A stretch of 64,000 nucleotides of DNA from positions 125,001-189,000 of the forward strand of contig NZ_JABJUQ010000007.1 of assembly GCF_013155385.1 (NCBI RefSeq). Direction: 5' to 3'. The position numbers and the translations under genes are program-made. The DNA is from Bacillus sp. WMMC1349 (GTDB lineage Bacteria; Bacillota; Bacilli; Bacillales; Bacillaceae). The notes under the pieces are model-generated. The model saw nothing but the letters and a program-made list of their open reading frames with translations, was not told the DNA's origin and did not search any database. This document shows, in pieces, positions 27,140 through 35,740 of this stretch. How positions within the stretch are numbered: position 1 is the stretch's first letter; each line of letters opens with the position of its first letter.

Positions 27140-27463
27140 ATGGAGCAGGTGAATCAACAATACGTGATGGAAATGGTTTTGTTCAAGTTGAGAGAAGAGA
27201 CGAATAAGCGTCGTTTTTGTCATGCGGCTGTCACACTCACTGAAGCACTGCAGACGGAAGTACCTGGGTTTAAAGGACGCACTTTGCTGCATACGCCAGA
27301 TGAAACCCAATGGACGGACATCATATACTGGTCCAATATGGATGTAGCATTGACAGCGATGGACCAACTCAAGTCTTTTCCAGCTTTCCAAACTTTTGTG
27401 TCGATGATTGATTCAAGAGAGATTATGCTGCGGCATTTCGTCCCAGCTAATCTGAGCATGTAG
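27140..27463 (+). CDS. ABM-like small ferredoxin-fold protein
   Basis: A 107-aa protein with the pattern of a dimeric alpha/beta-barrel (antibiotic biosynthesis monooxygenase-like): VMEMVLFKLREETNKRRF, VPGFKGRTLL, WTDIIYWSNMDVALTAMDQLKSFPAFQTFVSMID. Such domains are used in monooxygenases, stress proteins and as accessory modules; the specific role is unknown. It is the first gene divergent from the WYL regulator and lies 75 nt before alkC, so it is probably part of the same regulated group. Confidence 0.6.
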   Translation: MEQVNQQYVMEMVLFKLREETNKRRFCHAAVTLTEALQTEVPGFKGRTLLHTPDETQWTDIIYWSNMDVALTAMDQLKSFPAFQTFVSMIDSREIMLRHFVPANLSM

Positions 27464-27538
27464 GGAATTTGTATAGGTCAGGGGCTTTACCGTTGTCCAT
27501 TTGCATGAAAGACGATCATTCAAGAAAGGAGATGAAAC

Positions 27539-28636
27539 ATGGCAGATACATTTTCGGGTAAATATACTCTGGATTTTTTCAACCAATTTATGGATAACGT
27601 CAAACTCAAGTATCCAGCATTTGACTCAACAAAGTTTTTGAATTTGATCTACGACGACAGCTGGGAACAGGAAAGATTGAAACAACGTATCCGGCATATA
27701 ACCAACTCTTTGGGATTAACCCTGCCTGCGTCCTATAGAGACGCATTATCGGTCTTGATCCAAATCGCTCCCCAATGTAGAGGAGTCGAATACTTGTTCT
27801 TTCCAGATTTTGTGGAAGTATACGGACTTGAAGATTGGACAGCCTCCATTCCTGCACTAGAACAGTTCACACCTTTTTCTAGTTCGGAGTTCGCCGTTCG
27901 TCCGTTTATTGTGCAAGATCCCGTTAAAATGATGGACCAGATGCTGCAATGGGCAAGCCATTCTGACCATCACATCAGACGGTTAGCCAGTGAAGGCTGC
28001 CGTCCCCGATTACCATGGGCGATGGCTTTAAAAATATTCAAAGTTGATCCATTACCAATTTTTCCAATACTGGAAAAACTCAAGAGTGATCCATCTGTCT
28101 ATGTGCAGAAAAGCGTTGCTAATAATCTGAACGATATTTCTAAGGATCATCCCGAACAAATTAAACAACTCGCTCAAGATTGGTACGGAGAGAACCTGCA
28201 GACCAATTGGATTGTTAAACACGGTTGTCGCAGTTTGCTGCGAAAAGGCGATCCAGATGTGCTTTCTTTGTTTGGGTTTGAGAATTCGCCGGATGTGACG
28301 GTAAGTGGTTTGTCGCTGGAAGAAGAGACAGTGGCAATCGGCCAAACTCTCAACTTTTCTTTTTCCATCCGGACCAACTCCTCTGGATTCCAGCGGCTAC
28401 GGGTCGAATACGCGATAGATTTTGTCAAAGCGAACCGCACGACATCTAGAAAGCTATTCAAGGTAACAGAACACAACTTCAACAAAGTGGAGCGGAAATA
28501 CTTGCGGGCTCATCATTTCAAGGATTTGACGACACGCAAGCATTATCCGGGCAAACATCGACTATCCATAATTATAAATGGAAGAGAGCTGGCAGCAACA
28601 GATTTTTATGTTACCGATACCGCAGAGTCCTTTTGA
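27539..28636 (+). CDS. alkC: DNA glycosylase of the AlkC/AlkD HEAT-repeat family
   Basis: The 365-aa protein is built of HEAT-like helices with the AlkC signature HHIRRLASEGCRPRLPWA (residues about 140-157) and VQKSVANNLNDISKDHP. A C-terminal beta domain (LSLEEETVAIGQTLNFSFSI... TDFYVTD) matches the Ig-like extension known from some AlkC enzymes. AlkC removes positively charged alkylated bases such as 3-methyladenine and 3-methylcytosine without base flipping. AAAGGAGATG lies before the start. It sits between the ABM-like gene and a reductase, divergent from the WYL regulator. Confidence 0.82.
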   Translation: MADTFSGKYTLDFFNQFMDNVKLKYPAFDSTKFLNLIYDDSWEQERLKQRIRHITNSLGLTLPASYRDALSVLIQIAPQCRGVEYLFFPDFVEVYGLEDWTASIPALEQFTPFSSSEFAVRPFIVQDPVKMMDQMLQWASHSDHHIRRLASEGCRPRLPWAMALKIFKVDPLPIFPILEKLKSDPSVYVQKSVANNLNDISKDHPEQIKQLAQDWYGENLQTNWIVKHGCRSLLRKGDPDVLSLFGFENSPDVTVSGLSLEEETVAIGQTLNFSFSIRTNSSGFQRLRVEYAIDFVKANRTTSRKLFKVTEHNFNKVERKYLRAHHFKDLTTRKHYPGKHRLSIIINGRELAATDFYVTDTAESF

Positions 28637-28703
28637 AAACGAACGTTTGCAACTGAAAAGGTCGATACTTTGATTTAGAACTTTATGATATGGAGGAAAC
28701 AAT

Positions 28704-29567
28704 ATGAGTAATGTATCTGTAATCGGTTTGGGACCAATGGGCACAGCACTGGCTCGCGTCTTGCTTCATAATGGCTATCGAGTGACAGTATGGAACCGGT
28801 CCAGCGCAAAAGCGGAACCAATCGTCAAAGAAGGAGCTATCCTTGCTTCCAGTGCAGCTTCTGCTATAAGTGCAAGCACGGTATCGATTATTTGCGTGTC
28901 TAACTATAAGGCTTCATACGATATTTTGGATACAGAGGAGGTCAGACCTGTCCTCGCGGGTCGCGTTCTTGTCCAGTTGAGCACAGGAAGCCCTCAGCAA
29001 GCACGGGACAATGAATTATGGGCTCGCGAACGTAATGCGGAATATCTCGATGGAGCCATAGCGGCTTCACCGTCCCAGATGGGCGAACCGGAGGCTACAA
29101 TTTTCACATCAGGCTCCATTAAAGCTTTTCAACAGAGCGAGCTGGTTTTGAAATGCTTGGCCGGAAATGTGCCTTACCTAGGAGAGCAGGTTAGCGCAGC
29201 ATCTTCGACAGAATTGGCGTTTCTGTCATACTTATTTGGTTCATATCTCGGATTTTTTCATGCGGCACGTATCCTTGAATCGGATGACCTTAGCGTGTCT
29301 GCTTTCGGGACCATGATCGCTCATGTCTCACAGGTTGTCGGTGATGTTATCAAGTATGAGAGTGAAGTGATCCAATCAGAAACATACGATAATCCACAGA
29401 GTTCTGTGAATATGTGTATGACATCAGTAGAGCTCCTCATGGAACAAGCTCGTGAAGCAGGCATTAACAACGAATTTCCGGTATTTGCCCAAGGGCTCTT
29501 TAAGAAGGCTTTGGATGCTGGATATGGACATGAGGAACTTGGTGCTCTTATTAAAGTGATGCGATAG
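28704..29567 (+). CDS. NAD(P)-binding beta-hydroxyacid dehydrogenase / imine-reductase-like enzyme
   Basis: The 287-aa protein starts with a Rossmann fold: VSVIGLGPMGTALARVLLHNGYRVTVWNRS, then VSIICVSNY and LVQLSTGSP. The second domain is helical (TELAFLSYLFGSYLGFFHAARI). The layout is that of the 6-phosphogluconate dehydrogenase superfamily; the small C-terminal domain and STGSPQQAR rather than a catalytic Lys pattern resemble imine reductases. The substrate is unknown. It follows alkC by 67 nt, with GGAGG before the start, and shares its G+C-richer composition. Confidence 0.72.
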   Translation: MSNVSVIGLGPMGTALARVLLHNGYRVTVWNRSSAKAEPIVKEGAILASSAASAISASTVSIICVSNYKASYDILDTEEVRPVLAGRVLVQLSTGSPQQARDNELWARERNAEYLDGAIAASPSQMGEPEATIFTSGSIKAFQQSELVLKCLAGNVPYLGEQVSAASSTELAFLSYLFGSYLGFFHAARILESDDLSVSAFGTMIAHVSQVVGDVIKYESEVIQSETYDNPQSSVNMCMTSVELLMEQAREAGINNEFPVFAQGLFKKALDAGYGHEELGALIKVMR

Positions 29568-29700
29568 GACACTGGTTATCGAAATGTACAATATCTCGGG
29601 AGGCACAGCATCTCCATTAAAGCCATGATTGGGTGAGACATACAGAGAGAGGGAGCTTGAACGCAAGAAGATGTTTAGGAGCAAAAATCATTCATCATCT

Positions 29701-29744
29701 AAAAGCGATAATTTCAGCGTCAAGGAATTATCGCTTTTTTTTAT
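29701..29744 (+). terminator. terminator behind the reductase gene
   Basis: AAAAGCGATAATT pairs with AATTATCGCTTTT over a 12-nt loop and is followed by a T run. It ends the alkC-reductase group; it could also serve the convergent HxlR gene. Confidence 0.75.
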
Positions 29745-29779
29745 CGTATATTTTATGCTTCCTGTCTTTACTAATCTTC

Positions 29780-30157
29780 TTATTCTTTCTGAATAGCGGA
29801 CTCTGGCTCAGTCGACATACTGAATTCAAAGTGCTTACCCCATTCCTGCAAATATTCCACAATTGGTCTCAATCCTTCTCCGAGAACTGTCAACTTATAT
29901 TCAACCTTTGGTGGAGTGGCCGGATATACTTGCCTATGGACAATCCCTGCTTCCTCCAGTTCGCGTAATTGTTGAGCAAGCATTTTATGGGTAATCCCTA
30001 CAATATTCTTATGAAGCTTACCATATCGTTTTTTACCTTCAAGAAGCTCACAAACGATTGTAGTTTTCCATTTTCCAGAAAAAATTGAAACGGAAAGCTC
30101 GATAGGACATTGAAATTGTTTTCCGTTCATTTCATATATTGTTTGATTCATTACCAT
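29780..30157 (-). CDS. HxlR-family transcriptional regulator
   Basis: The about 125-aa winged-helix protein shows the HxlR pattern: CPIELSVSIFSGKWKTTIVCEL near the start, YGKLHKNIVGITHKMLAQQLRELEEAGIVHR, and PPKVEYKLTVLGEGLRPIVEYLQEWG. The start ATG at 30155-30157 follows AGAAGGGAAG by 7 nt; the longer frame has no site. HxlR proteins often sense aldehydes or redox change. It is divergent from the alpha/beta hydrolase at 30270, which is its likely target. Confidence 0.85.
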   Translation of the reverse strand: MVMNQTIYEMNGKQFQCPIELSVSIFSGKWKTTIVCELLEGKKRYGKLHKNIVGITHKMLAQQLRELEEAGIVHRQVYPATPPKVEYKLTVLGEGLRPIVEYLQEWGKHFEFSMSTEPESAIQKE

Positions 30158-30269
30158 TGCATAACTTCCCTTCTGGTAAGTATTGAACAAAAAAGTGCGT
30201 ACTTATTTTTTTTGAGTTTATTATGTATGATTCAATTTGTAAACAATATAGCATTTCAAGGAGGCTAAT

Positions 30270-31064
30270 ATGAAAAAAATCGTTCGAGTGGGTAGTGTTG
30301 ATGTAACATATTCTGTTGAAGGAAATGGACCTGGGTTGTTGCTAATACACGGAACAGGTGGCACATATGAAAATACTTGGGGAGATATGATCAAGTCTCT
30401 AGCTGGTTCATACACGATTGTTTCTCCTAATTACAGCGGTTCTGGTGAGACGTTGGATAGTGGAGAGAACCTGCAACTAGATGATTTGGTTGAACAAAAC
30501 ATACAAGCTGTTCTGCAAGAAGGTATCAACGAATTCCATATCGTTGGATATTCGCTAGGCGCAGAAATTGCAGCAGCGATTGCAGCCAAGTATCCAAAAC
30601 GAGTAAAATCAGCTACATTAATAGCTGGTTGGGTAGAAAGCGATTTAGCTTCAGCATTTCAATTTGCACTTTGGCAAAAACTTTTCCATATAGACCGGAG
30701 GCTTTTCGCACAATTCTTGATGAATACCGGATTTAGTCCGGATTTTTATAATCAGTTTAATAGCTTAGAGGAATTGGATCAAATGTCAAATCAATTTTCA
30801 GAAATGCTAGCCAAAGGAACGGATCGGCAATCTGAATTGGATAGTCGCATCAATATTCGCCCTTTACTTAACAGGATCGACACACCTGTTTTGGTCATTG
30901 GCTTAACCTACGATCGAATGGTTCCCATTGAAAACGCTAGAGAACTTGCATCATTAATAAAAGGTGCTCAATATCGAGAAATCTCATCAGGACATTTGGT
31001 TCCTTGGGAAAAAAGTGAAATTCTCATTGATGAAGTATCCCGCTTTGTAGCTTTAAATTTATAA
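30270..31064 (+). CDS. alpha/beta hydrolase
   Basis: The 264-aa protein has the complete alpha/beta-hydrolase set: oxyanion segment LLIHGTGGTYENTW, nucleophile GYSLG (Ser about residue 94), acid Asp in GLTYDRMVP and catalytic His in SSGHLVPWE. No signal peptide, so cytoplasmic. The substrate is unknown. AAGGAGG precedes the ATG. It is divergent from the HxlR regulator with a 112-nt shared upstream region. Confidence 0.82.
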   Translation: MKKIVRVGSVDVTYSVEGNGPGLLLIHGTGGTYENTWGDMIKSLAGSYTIVSPNYSGSGETLDSGENLQLDDLVEQNIQAVLQEGINEFHIVGYSLGAEIAAAIAAKYPKRVKSATLIAGWVESDLASAFQFALWQKLFHIDRRLFAQFLMNTGFSPDFYNQFNSLEELDQMSNQFSEMLAKGTDRQSELDSRINIRPLLNRIDTPVLVIGLTYDRMVPIENARELASLIKGAQYREISSGHLVPWEKSEILIDEVSRFVALNL

Positions 31065-31071
31065 TTATTTT

Positions 31072-31265
31072 ATGACTGAAATCGAGACCAGACACGCATG
31101 CAAAGAGTTTATAATAGATAGAAAAATTACAAAGGAAGAATTTGATTTTATTCGCGATACAGCATATTATCTCCTAGTTCTTTTGGGGATATGAGTTATA
31201 GAATTCATGATTTATTTACCGGATACTCTAATCTACACTTTGGTTTATCAGTCACAGATAATTGA
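31072..31265 (+). pseudogene. nitroreductase-like N-terminal remnant
   Basis: ATG 31072 opens MTEIETRHACKEFIIDRKIT KEEFDFI, and after a one-base shift near 31160 the frame continues SPSSFGDMSYRIHD to TGA at 31263-31265. RHxxKxF...K-I...SPSSFG is the N-terminal signature of the nitroreductase family (FMN oxidoreductases). Only about 65 of 200 residues remain and they are out of frame, so it is dead. A hairpin terminator follows. Confidence 0.6.
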
Positions 31266-31320
31266 TAAGAACTTTAAAAGAGGTTCATAAGGTTTATATA
31301 TCATAATACGTACGACATTT

Positions 31321-31368
31321 AACACGAGAGGGAATGGATAATTCATCTATTCCCTCTCGTGTTTTTCT
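31321..31368 (+). terminator. strong bidirectional terminator
   Basis: AACACGAGAGGGAAT pairs with ATTCCCTCTCGTGTT (loop ggataattcatct), followed by TTTCT. It lies between the convergent nitroreductase remnant and the CGNR regulator gene. Confidence 0.85.
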
Positions 31369-31387
31369 ATTTACAAGATAGAACATA

Positions 31388-31969
31388 TTATTTCTTTTGA
31401 GCTTTTTGACGTTGATGACGAGTTACTTTACTTCTATTCCCGCATATTTTCATGGAGCACCATTTGCGCCGTCCATGTGTATCAATAAATAATAAGACGC
31501 AATCTGGATTAGCGCATCGGCGTATATAACTTAATTGACCTGAAGAGATAAGTTTTAATGCATCTAATGCAATTAGTGATGCAATCGCATTTTCTGGTGT
31601 TCCCATTGGTGTAGGAATTAACATATCGTTTTTTAAATGATAAGTAAAAGGAGCCTTTTTCATAAGTAATTCCAAATGTGTAATCCAATCAGAGGAAAGT
31701 TCCTTTCCATCTGCCATATTTTCATAACCTTCTCGAAGAAATGAACGCAATTCCTGTAAAAGGATGAATGCATTATCCCCCAACTGTTCTAGATGTCTAA
31801 ATTGTTCTTTAAAAATGATGTTTTCCATCATTAAAGTATCAAACCATGCTAGGACATGCTCTGTATTTGTTAATAAATCATGTCGGGTTCCGTGTCGAAC
31901 AACTTCAGTATTAACTAGATCCATTGAAATATTGCCTGATATGAGTGGAAACTTTATTTCAGTTGTCAT
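31388..31969 (-). CDS. ABATE/CGNR zinc-finger regulator
   Basis: The 193-aa protein ends in a CGNR zinc finger: CANPDCVLLFID, RKWCSMKICGNRSKVTRHQR, four Cys in the order CxxxxC...CxxxxCGNR. The N-terminal part (GNISMDLVNTEVVRHGTRHDLL) is the ABATE ligand domain. These proteins are presumed transcription regulators that act on a neighbouring transporter or stress gene. The ATG at 31967-31969 sits 6 nt behind AAGAAGGTG; a GTG three codons earlier overlaps that site. It is divergent from the MFS transporter at 32089, the likely target. Confidence 0.82.
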   Translation of the reverse strand: MTTEIKFPLISGNISMDLVNTEVVRHGTRHDLLTNTEHVLAWFDTLMMENIIFKEQFRHLEQLGDNAFILLQELRSFLREGYENMADGKELSSDWITHLELLMKKAPFTYHLKNDMLIPTPMGTPENAIASLIALDALKLISSGQLSYIRRCANPDCVLLFIDTHGRRKWCSMKICGNRSKVTRHQRQKAQKK

Positions 31970-32088
31970 GTAAATCACCTTCTTGTTATTTTAACCTATT
32001 ATAACAAATTTGACAGGTTAATAATAATGCAGTATATTATTAACCATTAAATAAATTATTAAGGGGTTAAAAATAGGAGGGGTATTTT

Positions 32089-33318
32089 ATGTTAAAAACT
32101 TTTTTAGGTCCCAAAATAGTAATGGTAACTTTTTTGACGTTGATGGGTGCGTTTGGATTGAATTTAACAGCAGGACAGTTTTTCGCTCCGCTAAATGATA
32201 CATATGGGTGGGATTTAACCATTCTGAGTTTAGCAGTATCATTGAATATGGTTACTTGGGGGATTTTCCAGCCAGTTGCGGGAAAAATGATTGATCGGTT
32301 TGGTCCAAAATCTGTCATTGCAGGTAGTGCTACATTAATGGGGAGTGCCTTTATCCTTTCGGCAACAATCACGCAATTATGGCAGTTCTTTCTTTACTAT
32401 GGTGTGCTTACTGCTATTGGTTTTGCTGGGTGTGGTTCCATGGCGAATTCGGTACTTGTATCACGGTGGTATGTGAAGAAACGAGCTAAAATGCTTTCTA
32501 GAAGCTCTATGGGAATGAATATTGGTCAGCTTATCTTGCTTCCTTTAACTGGTTTCTTAATTGCTAGCTCTAGTTTTCGGATGGCATTTGTCGTTTTAGG
32601 CTTCATTATGCTTGTTATGGTGGTTCCATGCGTGTTAATTGTCGTAAAAAATAATCCTACAGATATTGATCAAATGGCAGATGGGGATACGGTAGAATCA
32701 ATTACAAAAACAAAAAGTGTTTCTTTGTCAAAAGCACTAAAAAATCGGGAGTTTTGGATTGCAACGCTAGGATTCGCTACATGTGGTTTTACTTTATACC
32801 TAGTGACCATGCATCTTCCAAATTTTGCAGTTGATCTAGGAGGAGGGAAATCACTTGGTGGTCAATTATTAGGTATTGCTGCCTGCGGAAGTGCGATTTC
32901 GATGTGGATTACTGGGCAATTGACACGTGTAATGGGGAAAAAGCAATTACTGATTATTTTGTACATGGTAAGGTTGCTTGCTTTTATGTGGCTTGCGATA
33001 TCACCAGGTATTTGGCAGCTATATGTGTTTGCTGTTGTTTATGGCATTTCCTCTATGCCAATCATTCCGCTTGTAACAGGAATCATCGGTGATAAATTTG
33101 GGAAAAACGCAATGGGAAGCATTCTTGGATTTAGTTGGTTAATCCATCAAGTGTTTGCAGCTTTAGGAGTATTTCTTGGTGGCTACCTTCGAACAATGGC
33201 TGGTAACTATACACCTGTATTTTGGTTAGGAGCCGCTCTATTAGGACTTGGGGTAGTCCTAACGACATTAATGAAGGAGCAAACTATATCAATTAAAAGT
33301 AAAACAGCATTGCAATAG
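32089..33318 (+). CDS. MFS transporter (monocarboxylate/OFA-like)
   Basis: The 409-aa membrane protein has twelve predicted helices and MFS loop motifs: GKMIDRFGPKSVIAGS (residues about 65-80, the loop 2-3 motif) and SRWYVKKRAKMLSRSSMGMNIGQ. The architecture and the WGWDLT-like N-terminal FAPLNDTYGWDLT resemble the MCT/OFA branch that moves monocarboxylates. Substrate not determinable. GGAGGGG before the start. The 119-nt gap to the divergent CGNR gene carries the TTAAT-rich shared promoter region. Confidence 0.8.
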   Translation: MLKTFLGPKIVMVTFLTLMGAFGLNLTAGQFFAPLNDTYGWDLTILSLAVSLNMVTWGIFQPVAGKMIDRFGPKSVIAGSATLMGSAFILSATITQLWQFFLYYGVLTAIGFAGCGSMANSVLVSRWYVKKRAKMLSRSSMGMNIGQLILLPLTGFLIASSSFRMAFVVLGFIMLVMVVPCVLIVVKNNPTDIDQMADGDTVESITKTKSVSLSKALKNREFWIATLGFATCGFTLYLVTMHLPNFAVDLGGGKSLGGQLLGIAACGSAISMWITGQLTRVMGKKQLLIILYMVRLLAFMWLAISPGIWQLYVFAVVYGISSMPIIPLVTGIIGDKFGKNAMGSILGFSWLIHQVFAALGVFLGGYLRTMAGNYTPVFWLGAALLGLGVVLTTLMKEQTISIKSKTALQ

Positions 33319-33350
33319 AGATATTAGTAAATAGAAAGGATGAATGATAA

Positions 33351-33815
33351 ATGGGTCATTATTTATTTCAACAGTTAAAATTTGTCCGGAAAGCTACAAT
33401 AGAATATGTAAAAGGGATAAATGAAAAGCAATTGGAAATAATCCCTGATGGATTGAACAATAATATAAAATGGAATATAGGCCATATCTACATGGTGATG
33501 GAAAAATTTGCTTTTCAACTTACGGGTGAAAAAGCAGTTGTCCCTAATCACTTCCCTGAGCTTTTTAATTCAGGCACATCTCCAAAAGATTGGGCTATCG
33601 AAACACCAACAATCGAAGAGCTAATCGCCTTATTAAATGAACAACAGGAAAGAATGAAAGCAAATTTATCGGAAAGACTAGCACAACCATTGCAGGAAAT
33701 ATATCATTCTTCTACAGGATTGCAGATTAGCAGTATTGCTGAATGTTTAAGCTTTTGTCTCTATCACGAAGGAATGCATTTTGGTGCAATCAAAGGGATT
33801 AACCAACGATTATAA
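33351..33815 (+). CDS. DinB/YfiT-family metal-binding protein
   Basis: A 154-aa four-helix-bundle protein. The three metal-ligand histidines typical of DinB proteins are seen as NIGHIYMV near residue 45 and YHEGMHFG near 140-145. DinB-family members bind a divalent metal and many serve as bacillithiol- or thiol-dependent transferases; the partner here is unknown. AGAAAGGATG precedes the ATG. It starts 32 nt after the MFS gene and may be co-transcribed with it. Confidence 0.75.
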   Translation: MGHYLFQQLKFVRKATIEYVKGINEKQLEIIPDGLNNNIKWNIGHIYMVMEKFAFQLTGEKAVVPNHFPELFNSGTSPKDWAIETPTIEELIALLNEQQERMKANLSERLAQPLQEIYHSSTGLQISSIAECLSFCLYHEGMHFGAIKGINQRL

Positions 33816-33833
33816 AATAAAGATTTATATTGA

Positions 33834-34086
33834 AGAAAAACGTATCGGCCAAAGACTGACTGTTGTTATTCAGGATAACCAAGAAGTATGAATTGCTGGT
33901 TTTATAAATGGTCAAACACCACAGGCAATTCAAAGCACGGATAAGATACTAGTACTTCTTGCAAAATCATATATTCGTCATGATATGATGATGAAAGTTG
34001 TAGGTAATAGGTTAGGGAATAATCAGCTGAATACGTTATGGCGAGGGGACGACCTATTAAACTATATCGTAAATAATAAAAAGTGA
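33834..34086 (+). pseudogene. unrecognised broken reading frame
   Basis: One frame reads KIYIEEKRIGQRLTVVIQDNQEV, an in-frame TGA, then AGFINGQTPQAIQSTDKILV...LWRGDDLLNYIVNNKK to TGA at 34084-34086. No start with a ribosome site. I cannot name a family. It looks like an old coding sequence. Confidence 0.35.
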
Positions 34087-34101
34087 TGGGGTGTATCTCA
34101 C

Positions 34102-34320
34102 AATGTATATAGAAGTTTTTTGGTTGGCATCCTTGCTGGGTTAGTACCTTAATCCAGATTTTGTTATTGTGAAGAAAAATATTTTAAGTGGAGGAAGAGC
34201 TTCGCTATTGTTACAGTTCTTGGCATTGCCAGTGCTCTTCTATTTAGGATTTACGAATATTTTAGAAAAATGGCCTATCGTATTTAATATCATAAAACTT
34301 GCAGGATCTAATCATTAATA
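34102..34320 (+). pseudogene. LysE/RhtB-type exporter remnant
   Basis: MYIEVFWLASLLGLVP is followed by a stop, and after a shift by PDFVIVKKNILSGGRASLLLQ, a hydrophobic stretch and IIKLAGSNH with a TAA. PDF-x-V-x-x-x-x-L-x-x-GR-x-A and the later LAG motif are characteristic of LysE-family amino-acid exporters. About 75 of about 200 residues remain, with frame breaks. Confidence 0.6.
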
Positions 34321-34451
34321 TATGCACTGGTTTGATCTTGGTTTAGGATTCATTTTAGTTGTTTTGGTATTTACAATCGCTCACTGCATTTTGGGAATAA
34401 GGAGCTATGCAATGTACCTTCCAGTTTGCAGGGGGTTGCACCCATCAGTAA

Positions 34452-34492
34452 GGAACACTTTGATGTGACCGTCAAAGGTGTTCTTTTTTTGT
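34452..34492 (+). terminator. terminator hairpin
   Basis: AGGAACACTTTGA pairs with TCAAAGGTGTTCT, followed by seven T. No intact gene stands directly before it. Confidence 0.6.
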
Positions 34493-35704
34493 CTAAAATT
34501 CAAATAGATATGAGAATCCATCATTGTTGGCGGATGGTGTAAATCAAGCTTTCCAATTTTCTTAAACACTGTTGTTGTTTTCCAGTAATATGAAGGTTCC
34601 CTTATGGATGGACTTATCGCTCGAAGAAAAAAGAACTTTTCATTTGAGTTTGTGTACAATCAGGTTCAGTTCGGTGTTTAGCCAGCTTTATTGAAAGTAG
34701 AACTTTTGTCATATTTTTGAACTTTCGAATTATTCTAAAGGTTCATTTACAGCCTTATGAAGATGTGTTACTATTTTGTTACTATGGTTTGGGATTATTT
34801 GATAGAATAGAATAAAAATAGGTTCTTTACCAAACTAATACATAGAAAACAAGTCGCATTTCTGGTAACGCAGAATTTGTCGAGAAATTAACGAGAAAGA
34901 GAGCGACTTGCAAAGGCTCTTTCTAGTCATGATGAAGGTTACAACCATGGTGAAATGGCATTGTCTATTCTATAATCATTGTCAGGTCTATGAGAACAAT
35001 CACAAGGGTATTCGGCAAATTTGTAAGATTTGTGACTTTCTTGAAAAAGATTGTTCGATATGTTTAACCCTAAAGCATTTGATCACTAAAAATAGGGTTT
35101 TTGTAGGCAGGACAATGTCAATTAATCTCTCTCGTAGGGTTGCTGATGCAGAAACTAAATGGCCGTTATTCAACTCACAATGATCCTCAGATTTTATTAA
35201 GAACGGAGGTCGTTATAAATCGGGAAAATGATTTGCGATTGTTGGACTTTCTGGATATTTTCCGAAGAAATTCTGGCAACGGCTTGATATGAAAACGGAA
35301 AGTATTGCCTAACTTACTGACGTGACGAGGAATTGTTGGCGGTCATTCATGCCTTATGCCCCCTAAGATTGCCCAAAGACAAGGGAGTCGTCACGAAAAT
35401 ACCGCCTCGAATTTTAGCCACAAGATGCATGGGAAGAAGGATCTGTTCGTACGTTGTCCATTCCGTTGGAAAATGGGGTATGTGGATTGAATACTTTGCA
35501 ACCCCTGACAGCACATTGACGCTCGAAGTGACCATCCTAGTTGATGGGCAAGATCAAAGTGATCGTGTCCGCTGTGATGGACGGTTTGCCGAACCTCCCA
35601 GGGTAAACATTTAGCCGAGAACGGAGCCGTTCATGCCAAAGATGTTTTTCGACCTGTTGACAATCGTTAGCCGAACATTCGAACTTTAACATTACCGCAA
35701 CATT
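34493..35704. other. decayed region before the sbn cassette
   Basis: About 1.2 kb with no credible gene. Several short frames on both strands (for example 35333-35614 plus, with GRRICSYVVHSVGKWGMWIEYFA) have no ribosome site and no family I recognise. AAGTCGC (34854) and GCGACTT (34902) form a small inverted pair. The sequence composition shifts towards higher G+C from about 35.3 kb, where the sbn cassette begins. It probably holds transposon debris. Confidence 0.35.
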
Positions 35705-35740
35705 TTGAAAGCGGTAAAAACGCGAAAGAAGGGAAATCGA

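Noticed and set aside
35333-35614. 93-aa plus-strand frame before sbnA
   Set aside because: No ribosome site and no recognised domain; the opposite strand is equally open. It may be transposon debris, but I cannot show it.
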